A DNA stretch of 6,680 nt from Humitalea sp038323655 (lineage in GTDB: Bacteria; Pseudomonadota; Alphaproteobacteria; Acetobacterales; Acetobacteraceae), in contig JBBQHE010000228.1 in assembly GCA_038323655.1 (NCBI GenBank), positions 1 to 6,680 of the forward strand, read 5' to 3'. The position numbers were made by a program, and so were the translations under genes. The notes below the pieces were generated by a model. It had not been told where the DNA came from. It did not search any database and saw only the letters and a list, made by a program, of their open reading frames with translations. This document shows, piece by piece, positions 1 to 6,366 of this stretch (position 1 is the first letter of the stretch; every line of letters begins with the position of its first letter).

Positions 1-2
1 GA

Positions 3-93
3 TGCCCCTCCCTCGCCTTGGGCAAACAACGGCGGGTGCAGGGGACACGGTCCCCTGCTGGGGGAGGTCTGGAGGGGGCAAAGCCCCCTCCAG
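3..93. repeat. Tandem GC-rich palindromes downstream of recJ
   Basis: This gene-free stretch follows the recJ stop and contains two strong inverted repeats. The first, at 69-93, is a perfect 11-bp stem (arms 69-79 and 83-93) with a 3-base AAA loop on the plus strand, TTT on the minus strand. The second, at 38-58, has 8-bp arms (38-45 and 51-58), extendable to 9 bp by the 46/50 pair. A weaker TGCCC/GGGCA pair lies at 3-7 and 20-24. Neither strong stem is followed by a T tract on the recJ strand, so this is not a textbook intrinsic terminator. The hairpins could still stall polymerase or protect the 3' end of the recJ mRNA. The alternative is a dispersed REP-like palindromic element; GC-rich intergenic palindromes of this style are familiar in related genomes. 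The stems are seen directly; their function is inferred. Confidence 0.7.
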
Positions 94-103
94 GGAACCG
101 CCC

Positions 104-1927
104 TCACCCCGCAACGCTCGCCGCATCCAGGACTTGAAATCCCGCGCTGGTTTCGCCTGACCAGCGTTCCGCGCGCAGGTGCCCGGCCAGATGCAGGGGC
201 GTGCCGCCGGCGGTTAGCAGGGCTTGGGCCAGGGGTCCGTCCTTGGCGCGGAAGCAGACGGCCTTGAGGCGCCCGCCGTCTTCGCCGGAGAGGAAGGCAC
301 GGATCGTGGCACCTTCCTTGCCGACGCGGTCGGCCTTGGCGATGCGGGTGCGTGGCAGCAGGAAGACGGGTTCTTCGTTGCCGTTGCCGAAGGGGGCCAG
401 GCGGCCGATGGCGGTGCCGAGGTCGGCGGTGCAGCCCGGGACGGAGAGCACGCCTTCCAGCACGAGTCCGGCGGTGGTTGGCAGCAGGCTGGCGTCGCGC
501 AGGCGGCCGCAGAGCCAGTCGTGGGCTTCCTGGCGGCGATCGGCGGAAAAGGAGAAGCCGGCCGCCATGGCGTGTCCGCCGCCGGTCAAGAACAGCCCGG
601 CCTGACGCCCGGCGATGATAGCGCTGCCAAGGTCGGCGCCGCCGACGGACCGGCCTGAGCCGCGGGCGATGCCATCGGCGACCCCGGCGACACAGGCCGG
701 GCGGTTGAAGCGTTCTTTTACGCGCCCGGCCACGATGCCGACCACGCCGGGATGCCAGCCCTGGCCCAGCACGAGCAGCACCGGCAGGCCCGCGGCGGCC
801 TGGGTTTCGGCCTGGCGCATGGCGTCGGCCATGACTTCAGCTTCCACTTCCTGCCGGTGGCGGTTCACCCGGTCCAGTTCCTCGGCCAGGATGCGGGCGT
901 CGATGGGGTCTTCGGTCGCCAGCAGTCGCAGCCCCATGTCGGGCTTGCCGACGCGGCCGCCGGCGTTGATCCGGGGCCCCAGCAGAAAGCCGAGGGTATG
1001 GGTGCTCGGCGCCTCGCGCGCCTGGGCGACGATCAGCAGGGCGGCGATCCCGGCGCGGCCGCCGGTCGCCATGATCTTCAGCCCTTGGGTGACGAAGGCG
1101 CGGTTCAGCCCGGTCAGCGGCATGACGTCGCAGACGGTGGCAAGCGCCACCAGGTCGAGCAATTGCTTCAGGTCCGGCTCGGCCCGGCTGGCAAAATAGC
1201 CGACCCGGCGCAGGCAGCGCAGGGTCGCGACCGCGGCCATGAAGGCGATGGCGGTGGCGCAGAGGTGGCCGAGGCCGGAGGTATCATCCAGCCGGTTCGG
1301 GTTGACCACGGCGGCCAGCGGCGGCGGCGGGCCCTCGGCCTTGTGGTGGTCCAGCACCACCACATCGGCGCGCCCCGCGGCGGCGGCCAGCGCGGCCCCG
1401 GCGGCGATGCCGCAATCGACGCAGATGATCAGGCTGGCCCCTTCGTCGCAGAGACGGGCCACGGCGGCGCTGTTGGGCCCGTAGCCTTCCAGGATACGGT
1501 CGGGGATATAGGGGCGCGCGGCGATGCCGAGGCTGCCCAGGAAGCGCACCATCAGCGCCCCGGAACAGGCCCCGTCCACGTCATAGTCGCCGAAGACCGC
1601 GACCTGTTCACCGGCCCGCACGGCCGCGGCGATCCGGTCGGCCGCCAGGTCCATGTCGATCAGCGTCGCGGGGTCGGGCATCAGCGCCCGCAGCGTCGGC
1701 TCCAGGAAGTCTGCGGCCTGGTCGAAGCCGATGCCGCGCCCGGCCAGCAGCCGCGCCACCGCATCGGGCAGGGCATGGCGTTGGGCCAGGCCCGCGGCCA
1801 CCCGCTCCTCCCCCCGCCGCCAGGCCCAGCGGCGCCCGGTCAGGCTGGTGGTGACGCCGAAGGGCGCCTCTGGATCAGGCAATGAAGGCGGCGGGCTTGA
1901 GGGCGAAGTTGTGATGCCCTTCGACAT
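104..1927 (-). CDS. recJ: Single-stranded-DNA-specific exonuclease RecJ
   Basis: RecJ degrades single-stranded DNA 5' to 3' in the cytoplasm and acts in RecF-pathway recombination, mismatch repair and base-excision repair. The 607-residue product is close to the family norm (E. coli 577). It has the DHH-family metal-binding motifs: DYDVDG (114-119), VDCG (around D171), DHH (193-195) and DLVALATVCD (258-267). GPRINAGGR (317-325) and WHPGVVGIVAGR (391-402) lead into the DHHA1 domain, whose GGGHAMAAG is at 449-457. The C-terminal 120 or so residues fit the OB fold. No catalytic residue is missing. The start is uncertain. The ATG at 1927 overlaps glpX by 53 bases and has no visible Shine-Dalgarno. 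Family similarity begins near FGVTTSLTGRRW (residues 23-34), so a TTG at 1882, which overlaps glpX by only 8 bases, is possible but also lacks a ribosome site. It is the last gene of the apparent operon. Confidence 0.96.
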   Translation of the reverse strand: MSKGITTSPSSPPPSLPDPEAPFGVTTSLTGRRWAWRRGEERVAAGLAQRHALPDAVARLLAGRGIGFDQAADFLEPTLRALMPDPATLIDMDLAADRIAAAVRAGEQVAVFGDYDVDGACSGALMVRFLGSLGIAARPYIPDRILEGYGPNSAAVARLCDEGASLIICVDCGIAAGAALAAAAGRADVVVLDHHKAEGPPPPLAAVVNPNRLDDTSGLGHLCATAIAFMAAVATLRCLRRVGYFASRAEPDLKQLLDLVALATVCDVMPLTGLNRAFVTQGLKIMATGGRAGIAALLIVAQAREAPSTHTLGFLLGPRINAGGRVGKPDMGLRLLATEDPIDARILAEELDRVNRHRQEVEAEVMADAMRQAETQAAAGLPVLLVLGQGWHPGVVGIVAGRVKERFNRPACVAGVADGIARGSGRSVGGADLGSAIIAGRQAGLFLTGGGHAMAAGFSFSADRRQEAHDWLCGRLRDASLLPTTAGLVLEGVLSVPGCTADLGTAIGRLAPFGNGNEEPVFLLPRTRIAKADRVGKEGATIRAFLSGEDGGRLKAVCFRAKDGPLAQALLTAGGTPLHLAGHLRAERWSGETSAGFQVLDAASVAG

Positions 1928-2876
1928 AGCGGACGGTGCCGGTGCTGCTGCGCATCACGATGGAATGGGTGATGGCCGATTGCGGGCCGCGCCGCACCCC
2001 GCGCAGCATCGCGCCGTTGGTGACGCCGGTCGCGGAGAACATGACCTCGCCGCGCGCCATGTCTTCGCAGGAATAGATCAGGTTGGGGTTTGAGATGCCC
2101 ATGCCGGCGGCGCGGGCGATCTGGTCCTCGTCCTCGAACAGCAGGCGGCCCTGCATCTGGCCGCCGATGCAGCGCAGGGCGGCCGCCGCCAACACGCCTT
2201 CCGGCGCGCCGCCGGAGCCAATGTACATATCCACTCCGGCTTCGGGCTGGCTGACCGCAACCACGCCCGCGACATCGCCATCGCCGATCAGGATGATGCG
2301 GGCGCCGACGTCCCGGCAGGCCTTGATGATCGCCTTGTGGCGGTCGCGGTCCAGCACGCAGACCATCAGGTCGGCGATGTCGCATTTCTTGGCACGCGCC
2401 AGTTCGCGCAGGTTTTCGGCCGGCGAGGCGTCGATGTGCACCACACCAATTGGCAGGCCGGGGCCGACCGCGATCTTGTCCATGTAGATGTCGGGCGCGT
2501 GCAAAAAGCCGCCTGGCTGGGCGACGGCGAGTGTGGCGATGGCATTCGGCCCGCCCTTGGCGGTGATCGAGGTGCCTTCCAGCGGATCGACGGCGATATC
2601 GACAGGCGGGGCGCCGCCGGCGTTGTTCCAGCCGAGGCCCACCTTCTCGCCGATGAAGAGCATCGGCGCCTCGTCCATCTCGCCCTCGCCAATCACGACC
2701 GTGCCGCAGATGGCGACCGTGTCGAAGGCGCGACGCATGGCGTCCACCGCGGCGCCGTCGGCCGCGTTCTTGTCGCCCCGGCCGATCCAGCGGGAGGCGG
2801 CAAGGGCCGCGGCCTCGGTCACCCGGACGAGTTCCAGGGCCAGGTTGCGATCGACCGGTGTGCTGTCGCGGATCAT
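1875..2876 (-). CDS. glpX: Class II fructose-1,6-bisphosphatase GlpX
   Basis: The enzyme hydrolyses fructose 1,6-bisphosphate to fructose 6-phosphate plus phosphate, in gluconeogenesis and, in autotrophs, the Calvin cycle. The 333-residue protein matches E. coli GlpX throughout. Metal and substrate motifs are intact: GRGDKNAADGAAV (32-44, with D35), GEGEMDEAP (63-71), DPLEGT (97-102), PDIYM (128-132), GDGDVA (198-203), GGAPEGV (222-228) and FSATGVT (280-286). There is a short insertion around residues 82-90 compared with the E. coli protein. The ATG start is supported by AAAAGG 8 bases upstream, which directly follows the first bases of the hom stop codon. The gene lies 13 bases after hom, and its last 17 codons overlap the annotated start of recJ. 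Some relatives in this family also hydrolyse sedoheptulose 1,7-bisphosphate; the sequence alone does not settle that. Confidence 0.96.
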   Translation of the reverse strand: MIRDSTPVDRNLALELVRVTEAAALAASRWIGRGDKNAADGAAVDAMRRAFDTVAICGTVVIGEGEMDEAPMLFIGEKVGLGWNNAGGAPPVDIAVDPLEGTSITAKGGPNAIATLAVAQPGGFLHAPDIYMDKIAVGPGLPIGVVHIDASPAENLRELARAKKCDIADLMVCVLDRDRHKAIIKACRDVGARIILIGDGDVAGVVAVSQPEAGVDMYIGSGGAPEGVLAAAALRCIGGQMQGRLLFEDEDQIARAAGMGISNPNLIYSCEDMARGEVMFSATGVTNGAMLRGVRRGPQSAITHSIVMRSSTGTVRYVEGHHNFALKPAAFIA

Positions 2877-2884
2877 GGGGCGGG

Positions 2885-2890
2885 CCTTTT
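2885..2890 (-). promoter_or_regulatory. Shine-Dalgarno site of glpX at the hom stop codon
   Basis: AAAAGG on the minus strand sits 8 bases before the glpX ATG, and its first A is the last base of the hom TGA codon. A ribosome terminating on hom therefore covers the glpX initiation site, which suggests translational coupling. This site supports the ATG at 2876 as the true start. Confidence 0.7.
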
Positions 2891-4185
2891 CAGGAAAGCG
2901 CTTCGATGCGGATCATGGCGGGCGGTTCCAGCACGGCGTCGAGGGCTTCCAGCCGCTGCAGGGCCGCGATCATGGACGCCTCGCCGCAGTCATGGGTGAC
3001 GAGGACCACGGCCACCGCCTCACCGGGGCTGCGGCCGCGCTGGATCATGGATTCCAGCGAAATGCCGTGGTCGCGCAGGGCGGCGGTGACGTCGGCGATC
3101 ACGCCGGGCCGGTCCACCACCATCAGCCGCAGGTAATAGGCGCCCTGGTGATCGGCCATGGGCACCGAGGCGATGGGGCGCAGCGCTGCCTCGGCCGCAC
3201 CCCAGACGGGGGTGTGCCTGCCACGGGCAATATCGATCAGATCGGCGACGACAGCCGAGGCGGTGGGGCCGGCCCCTGCCCCGCGGCCTTCCAGCACGAT
3301 GCGGCCGACGAAATCGCCCTCCGCCACCACCGCGTTGAACACGCCATCGACGCGGGCCAGCGGATGGGCGCTGGGGATCATGCAGGGATGGACGCGGGTG
3401 CTGATGCCGGCAGACGTGCGGCGCGCGATGCCGAGCAGCTTGATCCGGTAGCCGAGGTCATCGGCCAGGCGGATATCCAGCGCCGAGACGCCGCGCACCC
3501 CCTCCACATGCACAGCATCGAAGGCGACGGGGCGGCCAAAGGCGAGCGCTGCCAGGATGGCGAGTTTATGGGCGGCGTCGGTGCCGTCCACGTCCATGGC
3601 GGGGTCCGCTTCGGCGTAGCCAAGGCGTTGGGCATCGGCCAAGGCCTCGGCGAACTCGCGCCCCTTCTCCCGCATCGAGGTCAGGATGTAGTTGCACGTG
3701 CCGTTCAGGATGCCGGCAACCCGCGACAAATGGTTGGCAGCCAGGCCCTCGCGGATCGCCTTGATGGCGGGGATGCCGCCGGCGACCGCGGCCTCGAAGG
3801 CCAGTGGCACGCCGCGTTCTTCGGCCAGGGCCGCCAGCGCCGCGCCATGGGTCGCGAGCAGCGCCTTGTTGGCGGTGACCACCGGGCGGCCTGCGTGCAG
3901 GGCTGCTTCCACCAGGGCCCGGGCCGGGCCCTCGCTGCCGCCGATGCATTCGACGATGACATCCACGCCCGGGTCATGGGCCAGGGCCACAGGGTCGTCG
4001 TACCAACGCAGCCCATCGACCGCGACGCCACGGTCGCGCGTGCGGTCGCGCGCCGAGACGGCGGTGACGGCGATGGCGCGGCCGGCGCGGGCGGCGATGA
4101 TATCCGCATTGGCGCGCAGCAAGGCCAGCACGCCGCCGCCGACCGTACCCAGGCCGGCGACGCCGATCGCAAGCGGTTGGGTCAT
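2890..4185 (-). CDS. hom: Homoserine dehydrogenase with C-terminal ACT domain
   Basis: This enzyme reduces L-aspartate 4-semialdehyde to L-homoserine with NAD(P)H, the branch step to threonine and methionine. The 431 residues are the usual length for the monofunctional enzyme, with no fused aspartate kinase. The N-terminal Rossmann fold has GLGTVGGGV (11-19), followed by TANKALL (104-110, K107) and EAAVAGGIP (131-139). The catalytic region has GILNGTCNYIL (158-168) and the signature block DPAMDVDGTDAAHK (194-207), with conserved acidic residues and K207. Residues of about 349-427 form an ACT domain (YYLRLMVVDRPGVIADV), which in this family gives feedback control, usually by threonine. The start ATG shares ATGA with the alaC stop; the only ribosome site is a weak GGAA 11 bases upstream, so coupling to alaC translation is likely. 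The symbol thrA is sometimes used; hom is preferable for the monofunctional form. Confidence 0.96.
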   Translation of the reverse strand: MTQPLAIGVAGLGTVGGGVLALLRANADIIAARAGRAIAVTAVSARDRTRDRGVAVDGLRWYDDPVALAHDPGVDVIVECIGGSEGPARALVEAALHAGRPVVTANKALLATHGAALAALAEERGVPLAFEAAVAGGIPAIKAIREGLAANHLSRVAGILNGTCNYILTSMREKGREFAEALADAQRLGYAEADPAMDVDGTDAAHKLAILAALAFGRPVAFDAVHVEGVRGVSALDIRLADDLGYRIKLLGIARRTSAGISTRVHPCMIPSAHPLARVDGVFNAVVAEGDFVGRIVLEGRGAGAGPTASAVVADLIDIARGRHTPVWGAAEAALRPIASVPMADHQGAYYLRLMVVDRPGVIADVTAALRDHGISLESMIQRGRSPGEAVAVVLVTHDCGEASMIAALQRLEALDAVLEPPAMIRIEALS

Positions 4186-5408
4186 GCGCCGGTCAATTCC
4201 CTGGGTGCGGCTTCATCGACCGGCCCGGCATTGTCCACCGCCAGGAAGGTCTTGATCCCGCGCAGCGCCTGGCGGATGCGGTGGTTGTTTTCGACCAGCG
4301 CGATGCGGACATGGCCGTCGCCATGCTCACCGAAGCCGATGCCCGGGGCGACGGCGACCTTGGCCTTGTCCAGCAGCAGCTTGGAAAACCCGACCGAGCC
4401 CAGGTGGCGGAATTTTTCCGGGATCGGCGCCCAGAGGAACATCGAACCATCCGGGCTGGGCACGTCCCAGCCGGCCGCATGCAGCCCCTTCACCAGCACG
4501 TCGCGCCGGTCCTTGTAGAGGGCGCGCATATCCGCCACGCAATCCTGCGGCCCGTTGAGTGCTGCGGCCGCGGCGATCTGGATCGGCGCGAAGGCGCCGT
4601 AGTCCAGATACGATTTCACCCGCGCCAGGGCAGAGATGAGTCGCTTGTTGCCGGCGGCAAAGCCCATGCGCCAGCCCGGCATGTTGTAGGTCTTGGACAG
4701 CGAGGTGAATTCCACCGTGCAGTCCATTGCCCCCGGAATTTCGAGCACCGACGGCGGCGGCGTCTCGCCGAAATACAGCTCGGCATAGGCGAGGTCCGAC
4801 AGGATGAAGAGCTCGTGCTTCAGCGCGAGTGCGACCAAATCCTTGTAGAATTCGCGGCTGGCGAGAAGTGCGGTCGGGTTCGACGGGAAGTTCACGATCA
4901 GCGCAGTGGGTTTGGGCACCGAATGGCGCACGGCGCGGTCGATCGCCGCCAGCATCGCGTCATCGGGCGTATAGGGGATGAAGCGGGCCGAGGCACCGGC
5001 GATGATGAAGCCGAACTGATGGATCGGGTAGGAAGGGTTGGGCACCAGGATGGTATCGCCCGGGCTGCTGATCGCCTGGGCCAGGTTGGCCAGGCCCTCC
5101 TTGCTGCCAAGCGTCGCCACGACCTCGGTCTCCGGGTCCAGCTTCACGCCGAAGCGCCGATCGTAGTAGCCGGCCAGGGCCTTGCGCAGGCCGGGGATGC
5201 CCTTGGACATGGAATAGCGATGGGTGCGCGGGTCCTGCACCGCCTCGATCAGCTTGGCCACGATGTGGGGCGGCGTCGGGCTGTCGGGGTTGCCCATGCC
5301 GAGGTCCACGATGTCCTCGGCGGCGGCCCGCGCCTTGGCCTTGGCCGAATTGACCTCCGCGAAGACATAGGGCGGCAGGCGGCGGATGCGGTGGAATTCC
5401 TCGGTCAT
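4182..5408 (-). CDS. alaC: AlaC-type PLP-dependent aminotransferase (often labelled LL-diaminopimelate aminotransferase)
   Basis: This is a class I/II fold-type-I aminotransferase of 408 residues. It resembles E. coli AlaC (glutamate-pyruvate transaminase) from RIRRLPPYVF near the N terminus onward. Landmarks are MGNPD (38-42), GSKEG (101-105), VPNPSYPIH (122-130), FPSNPT (174-179), SDLAYAE (204-210, with D205 facing the PLP ring nitrogen and Y208), the Schiff-base lysine K239 in SLSKTYNMPGWR (236-247), and R368 in HVRIAL for substrate carboxylate binding. The open frame continues 96 codons upstream, but that extension is low-complexity Arg/Pro-rich sequence overlapping the preceding lipoprotein gene. 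The ATG at 5408 starts right where the family begins, with a weak AAAAGA 10 bases before it. Automated pipelines often name such proteins DapL. The AlaC-like motifs and place before hom favour a glutamate/pyruvate role, but the substrate is not proven. Its stop overlaps the hom start by ATGA. Confidence 0.9.
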   Translation of the reverse strand: MTEEFHRIRRLPPYVFAEVNSAKAKARAAAEDIVDLGMGNPDSPTPPHIVAKLIEAVQDPRTHRYSMSKGIPGLRKALAGYYDRRFGVKLDPETEVVATLGSKEGLANLAQAISSPGDTILVPNPSYPIHQFGFIIAGASARFIPYTPDDAMLAAIDRAVRHSVPKPTALIVNFPSNPTALLASREFYKDLVALALKHELFILSDLAYAELYFGETPPPSVLEIPGAMDCTVEFTSLSKTYNMPGWRMGFAAGNKRLISALARVKSYLDYGAFAPIQIAAAAALNGPQDCVADMRALYKDRRDVLVKGLHAAGWDVPSPDGSMFLWAPIPEKFRHLGSVGFSKLLLDKAKVAVAPGIGFGEHGDGHVRIALVENNHRIRQALRGIKTFLAVDNAGPVDEAAPRELTGA

Positions 5409-5494
5409 CGGTCTCTGGTCTTTTCGTGGGAGTCGGCCGCACAGAATACGCCGCCCCGCGGTGGGACGCCATTGCCGCAGCCCGAGGCCCTGCC
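5409..5494 (-). other. Gap between lipoprotein cluster and alaC; possible weak promoter
   Basis: This is the only sizeable intergenic space in the minus-strand array, 86 bases. On the minus strand, TATTCT at 5443-5448 could be a -10 element, but the hexamer 17 bases upstream (TGGCGT) matches a -35 box poorly. A 4-bp stem (5477-5480 with 5490-5493) lies just after the lipoprotein stop and has no T tract, so I see no convincing terminator. If the metabolic genes have their own promoter, it is probably here or inside the lipoprotein genes; otherwise transcription reads through. Confidence 0.3.
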
Positions 5495-5728
5495 TCAAAA
5501 CGCCGGTTCGTTGCCCCGGTAGGTGCCGCTGCGGCCAAAAGGCTGCGGGCGGTTCTGGTCGAAGATCGACCCCGGCCCCGCCCCGCCGCCGCCTGGCAGG
5601 CCCCAGGCGGTGTCGCCGGAAAAGGCGCCGGTCACGCCATAATTCGGCAGCGGCGGCCCGCTGGGCGACATGCCGTCGGCGCAGGCCGCGACACAAAAGC
5701 AGGCGAGCAGGATCAGCCTGGATCGCAT
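5495..5728 (-). CDS. Small Gly/Pro-rich putative lipoprotein, unknown function
   Basis: I do not recognise this 77-residue protein. It starts with MRSR, a hydrophobic stretch, and the lipobox V-A-A-C with Cys16, so it is probably exported and lipid-anchored. The mature part of about 62 residues is rich in Gly, Pro and Asn, with no predicted helix-like hydrophobic segment. It contains FSGDTAWG (36-43), four glycines (46-49) and FDQNRPQPFG (56-65). The start at 5728 is chosen because it makes a full signal peptide and has GGAG 10 bases upstream, inside the last codons of the preceding gene, which ends 4 bases before this start. The longer open frame to 5896 is rejected because it would bury the signal peptide behind 56 residues overlapping the neighbour. 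Alanine at +2 after the cysteine would favour outer-membrane sorting under enterobacterial Lol rules. The motif pattern resembles that of the gene just upstream. Confidence 0.7.
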   Translation of the reverse strand: MRSRLILLACFCVAACADGMSPSGPPLPNYGVTGAFSGDTAWGLPGGGGAGPGSIFDQNRPQPFGRSGTYRGNEPAF

Positions 5729-5732
5729 GGCG

Positions 5733-5954
5733 CTACTGCTCCGATCCCGGCCCAAGCGCCTGGTCATAGGTGAAGCCGCCGCCGCCCACCCCGGCGGCAT
5801 AGGCAGCACCGTTCCAGGCGCCGCTTCCGGCGAAGGTCGCATCGGGGGCGCCGGCATTGCCGCCGAAGCCGCCCGGGTTGAACTGGAATTCGCCACCCGG
5901 GGCGCAGGCCCCGAGGCCCAGCAACCCGAGACCCAGCATCAGGGCCAGCCGCAT
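5733..5954 (-). CDS. Small Gly-rich putative lipoprotein, unknown function
   Basis: I do not recognise this 73-residue protein. It has a clear lipoprotein signal (MRLALMLGLGLLGLGAC, Cys17, lipobox L-G-A-C, alanine at +2). The mature region is Gly- and Ala-rich, with FNPGGFGG (25-32), FAGSGAWN (41-48), four glycines (57-60) and YDQALGPGSEQ at the C terminus. Two in-frame ATGs compete. The one at 5963 is only 1 base after an AAGGA ribosome site, too close, whereas the one at 5954 is 10 bases after it, so 5954 is used here. The first choice would simply add MRH. It follows the Rap1a-like gene by 13 bases, and the next lipoprotein gene starts 4 bases after its TAG, so the three are almost certainly co-transcribed. 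It could be an envelope structural or stress lipoprotein, but nothing in the sequence gives a function. Confidence 0.72.
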   Translation of the reverse strand: MRLALMLGLGLLGLGACAPGGEFQFNPGGFGGNAGAPDATFAGSGAWNGAAYAAGVGGGGFTYDQALGPGSEQ

Positions 5955-5964
5955 GTGCCGCATG

Positions 5965-5969
5965 TCCTT
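5965..5969 (-). promoter_or_regulatory. Ribosome binding site deciding the start of the 73-residue lipoprotein
   Basis: AAGGA on the minus strand overlaps the TAA stop of the Rap1a-like gene. It lies 10 bases before the ATG at 5954 but only 1 base before the ATG at 5963. The spacing favours initiation at 5954, and the overlap with the stop suggests coupling to translation of the gene upstream. Confidence 0.6.
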
Positions 5970-6366
5970 AGCTCCGCGCCCGGCGCCGCGCCGGCGGCGG
6001 GCAGGGATAGGTCGCCCGTGCGAAGCGCAGCACGCCTTCCAGCGCCGGTTCCTGCGCCCGGGCCGGATTGGCCGCGGCCCAGGCGACGAAGCCGAGTGCT
6101 GCCTCGGCGACCGAGGGCGGCGGCGTCGGCAGGCAGAAGACCGGCGCCCGGCGGCCGCCCGGCGGATGCACCGCGGCATGGAACTGCGCGGCCGAGGTGA
6201 CGAAGCCCTGGCAATAGGCGATGGCTTCCAGCCGCTGCACCCCCTGCACGGCGGGGGCGCAGATGGCGGCCAGGTCGGCCACGGTCTGCGCATGGGTCGG
6301 CAAGCCCTGCGCCTGCACCGCGGCAGGGGCGGCGACCACCAGTGCCGCCAGGATGAGGCTACGCAT
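5968..6366 (-). CDS. Secreted Rap1a/Tai-family-like protein
   Basis: This 132-residue protein has a Sec signal peptide (residues 1-19, with V17-Q18-A19 as a good cleavage site before Q20) and should be periplasmic. The mature part has four cysteines, C36, C52, C78 and C122, enough for two disulfides. The pattern YCQGF (51-55), FCLP (77-80), FVAWAAANP (93-101) and a final YPC (120-122) is what I recall of Rap1a/Tai immunity proteins: small periplasmic proteins first described as guarding against type VI secretion amidase effectors. Many members sit far from any T6SS, and their role is unknown. No effector or T6SS gene is visible here, so an immunity function is not supported. The tail after C122 is short and basic (PPPARRRARS). 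The start has a strong GAGGA 7 bases upstream, and its ATG shares an A with the previous stop (TGATG). Family assignment is from motif spacing only. Confidence 0.8.
   Translation of the reverse strand: MRSLILAALVVAAPAAVQAQGLPTHAQTVADLAAICAPAVQGVQRLEAIAYCQGFVTSAAQFHAAVHPPGGRRAPVFCLPTPPPSVAEAALGFVAWAAANPARAQEPALEGVLRFARATYPCPPPARRRARS

Noticed and set aside
69..93. Intrinsic terminator of the recJ operon
   Set aside because: The stem is strong, but no T tract follows on the minus strand, so it is listed as a palindromic repeat with possible terminator function only.
752..1885. 377-codon plus-strand open frame opposite recJ
   Set aside because: Its Gly/His/Gln-rich composition is typical of an antisense shadow, and the minus-strand frame carries the full RecJ motif set.
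1840..2385. 181-codon minus-strand frame inside glpX
   Set aside because: It is an alternative frame of glpX, rich in Arg/Pro/Gly, and shows no motif.
2488..4518. 676-codon plus-strand open frame opposite glpX, hom and alaC
   Set aside because: It is antisense to three enzymes with intact catalytic motifs, its translation has no recognisable domain, and long antisense frames are expected at this GC content.
5409..5696. 96-codon N-terminal extension of the aminotransferase
   Set aside because: Arg/Pro-rich, out of frame over the lipoprotein gene, and absent from the AlaC family; the ATG at 5408 fits the family start.
5733..6293. 186-codon version of the Gly-rich lipoprotein
   Set aside because: The first 110 codons overlap the Rap1a-like gene in another frame and would hide the signal peptide; a ribosome site supports the start at 5954.
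5968..6366. Immunity gene of a toxin-antitoxin or T6SS pair
   Set aside because: No effector, toxin or secretion gene is visible in the window; only family resemblance points that way.
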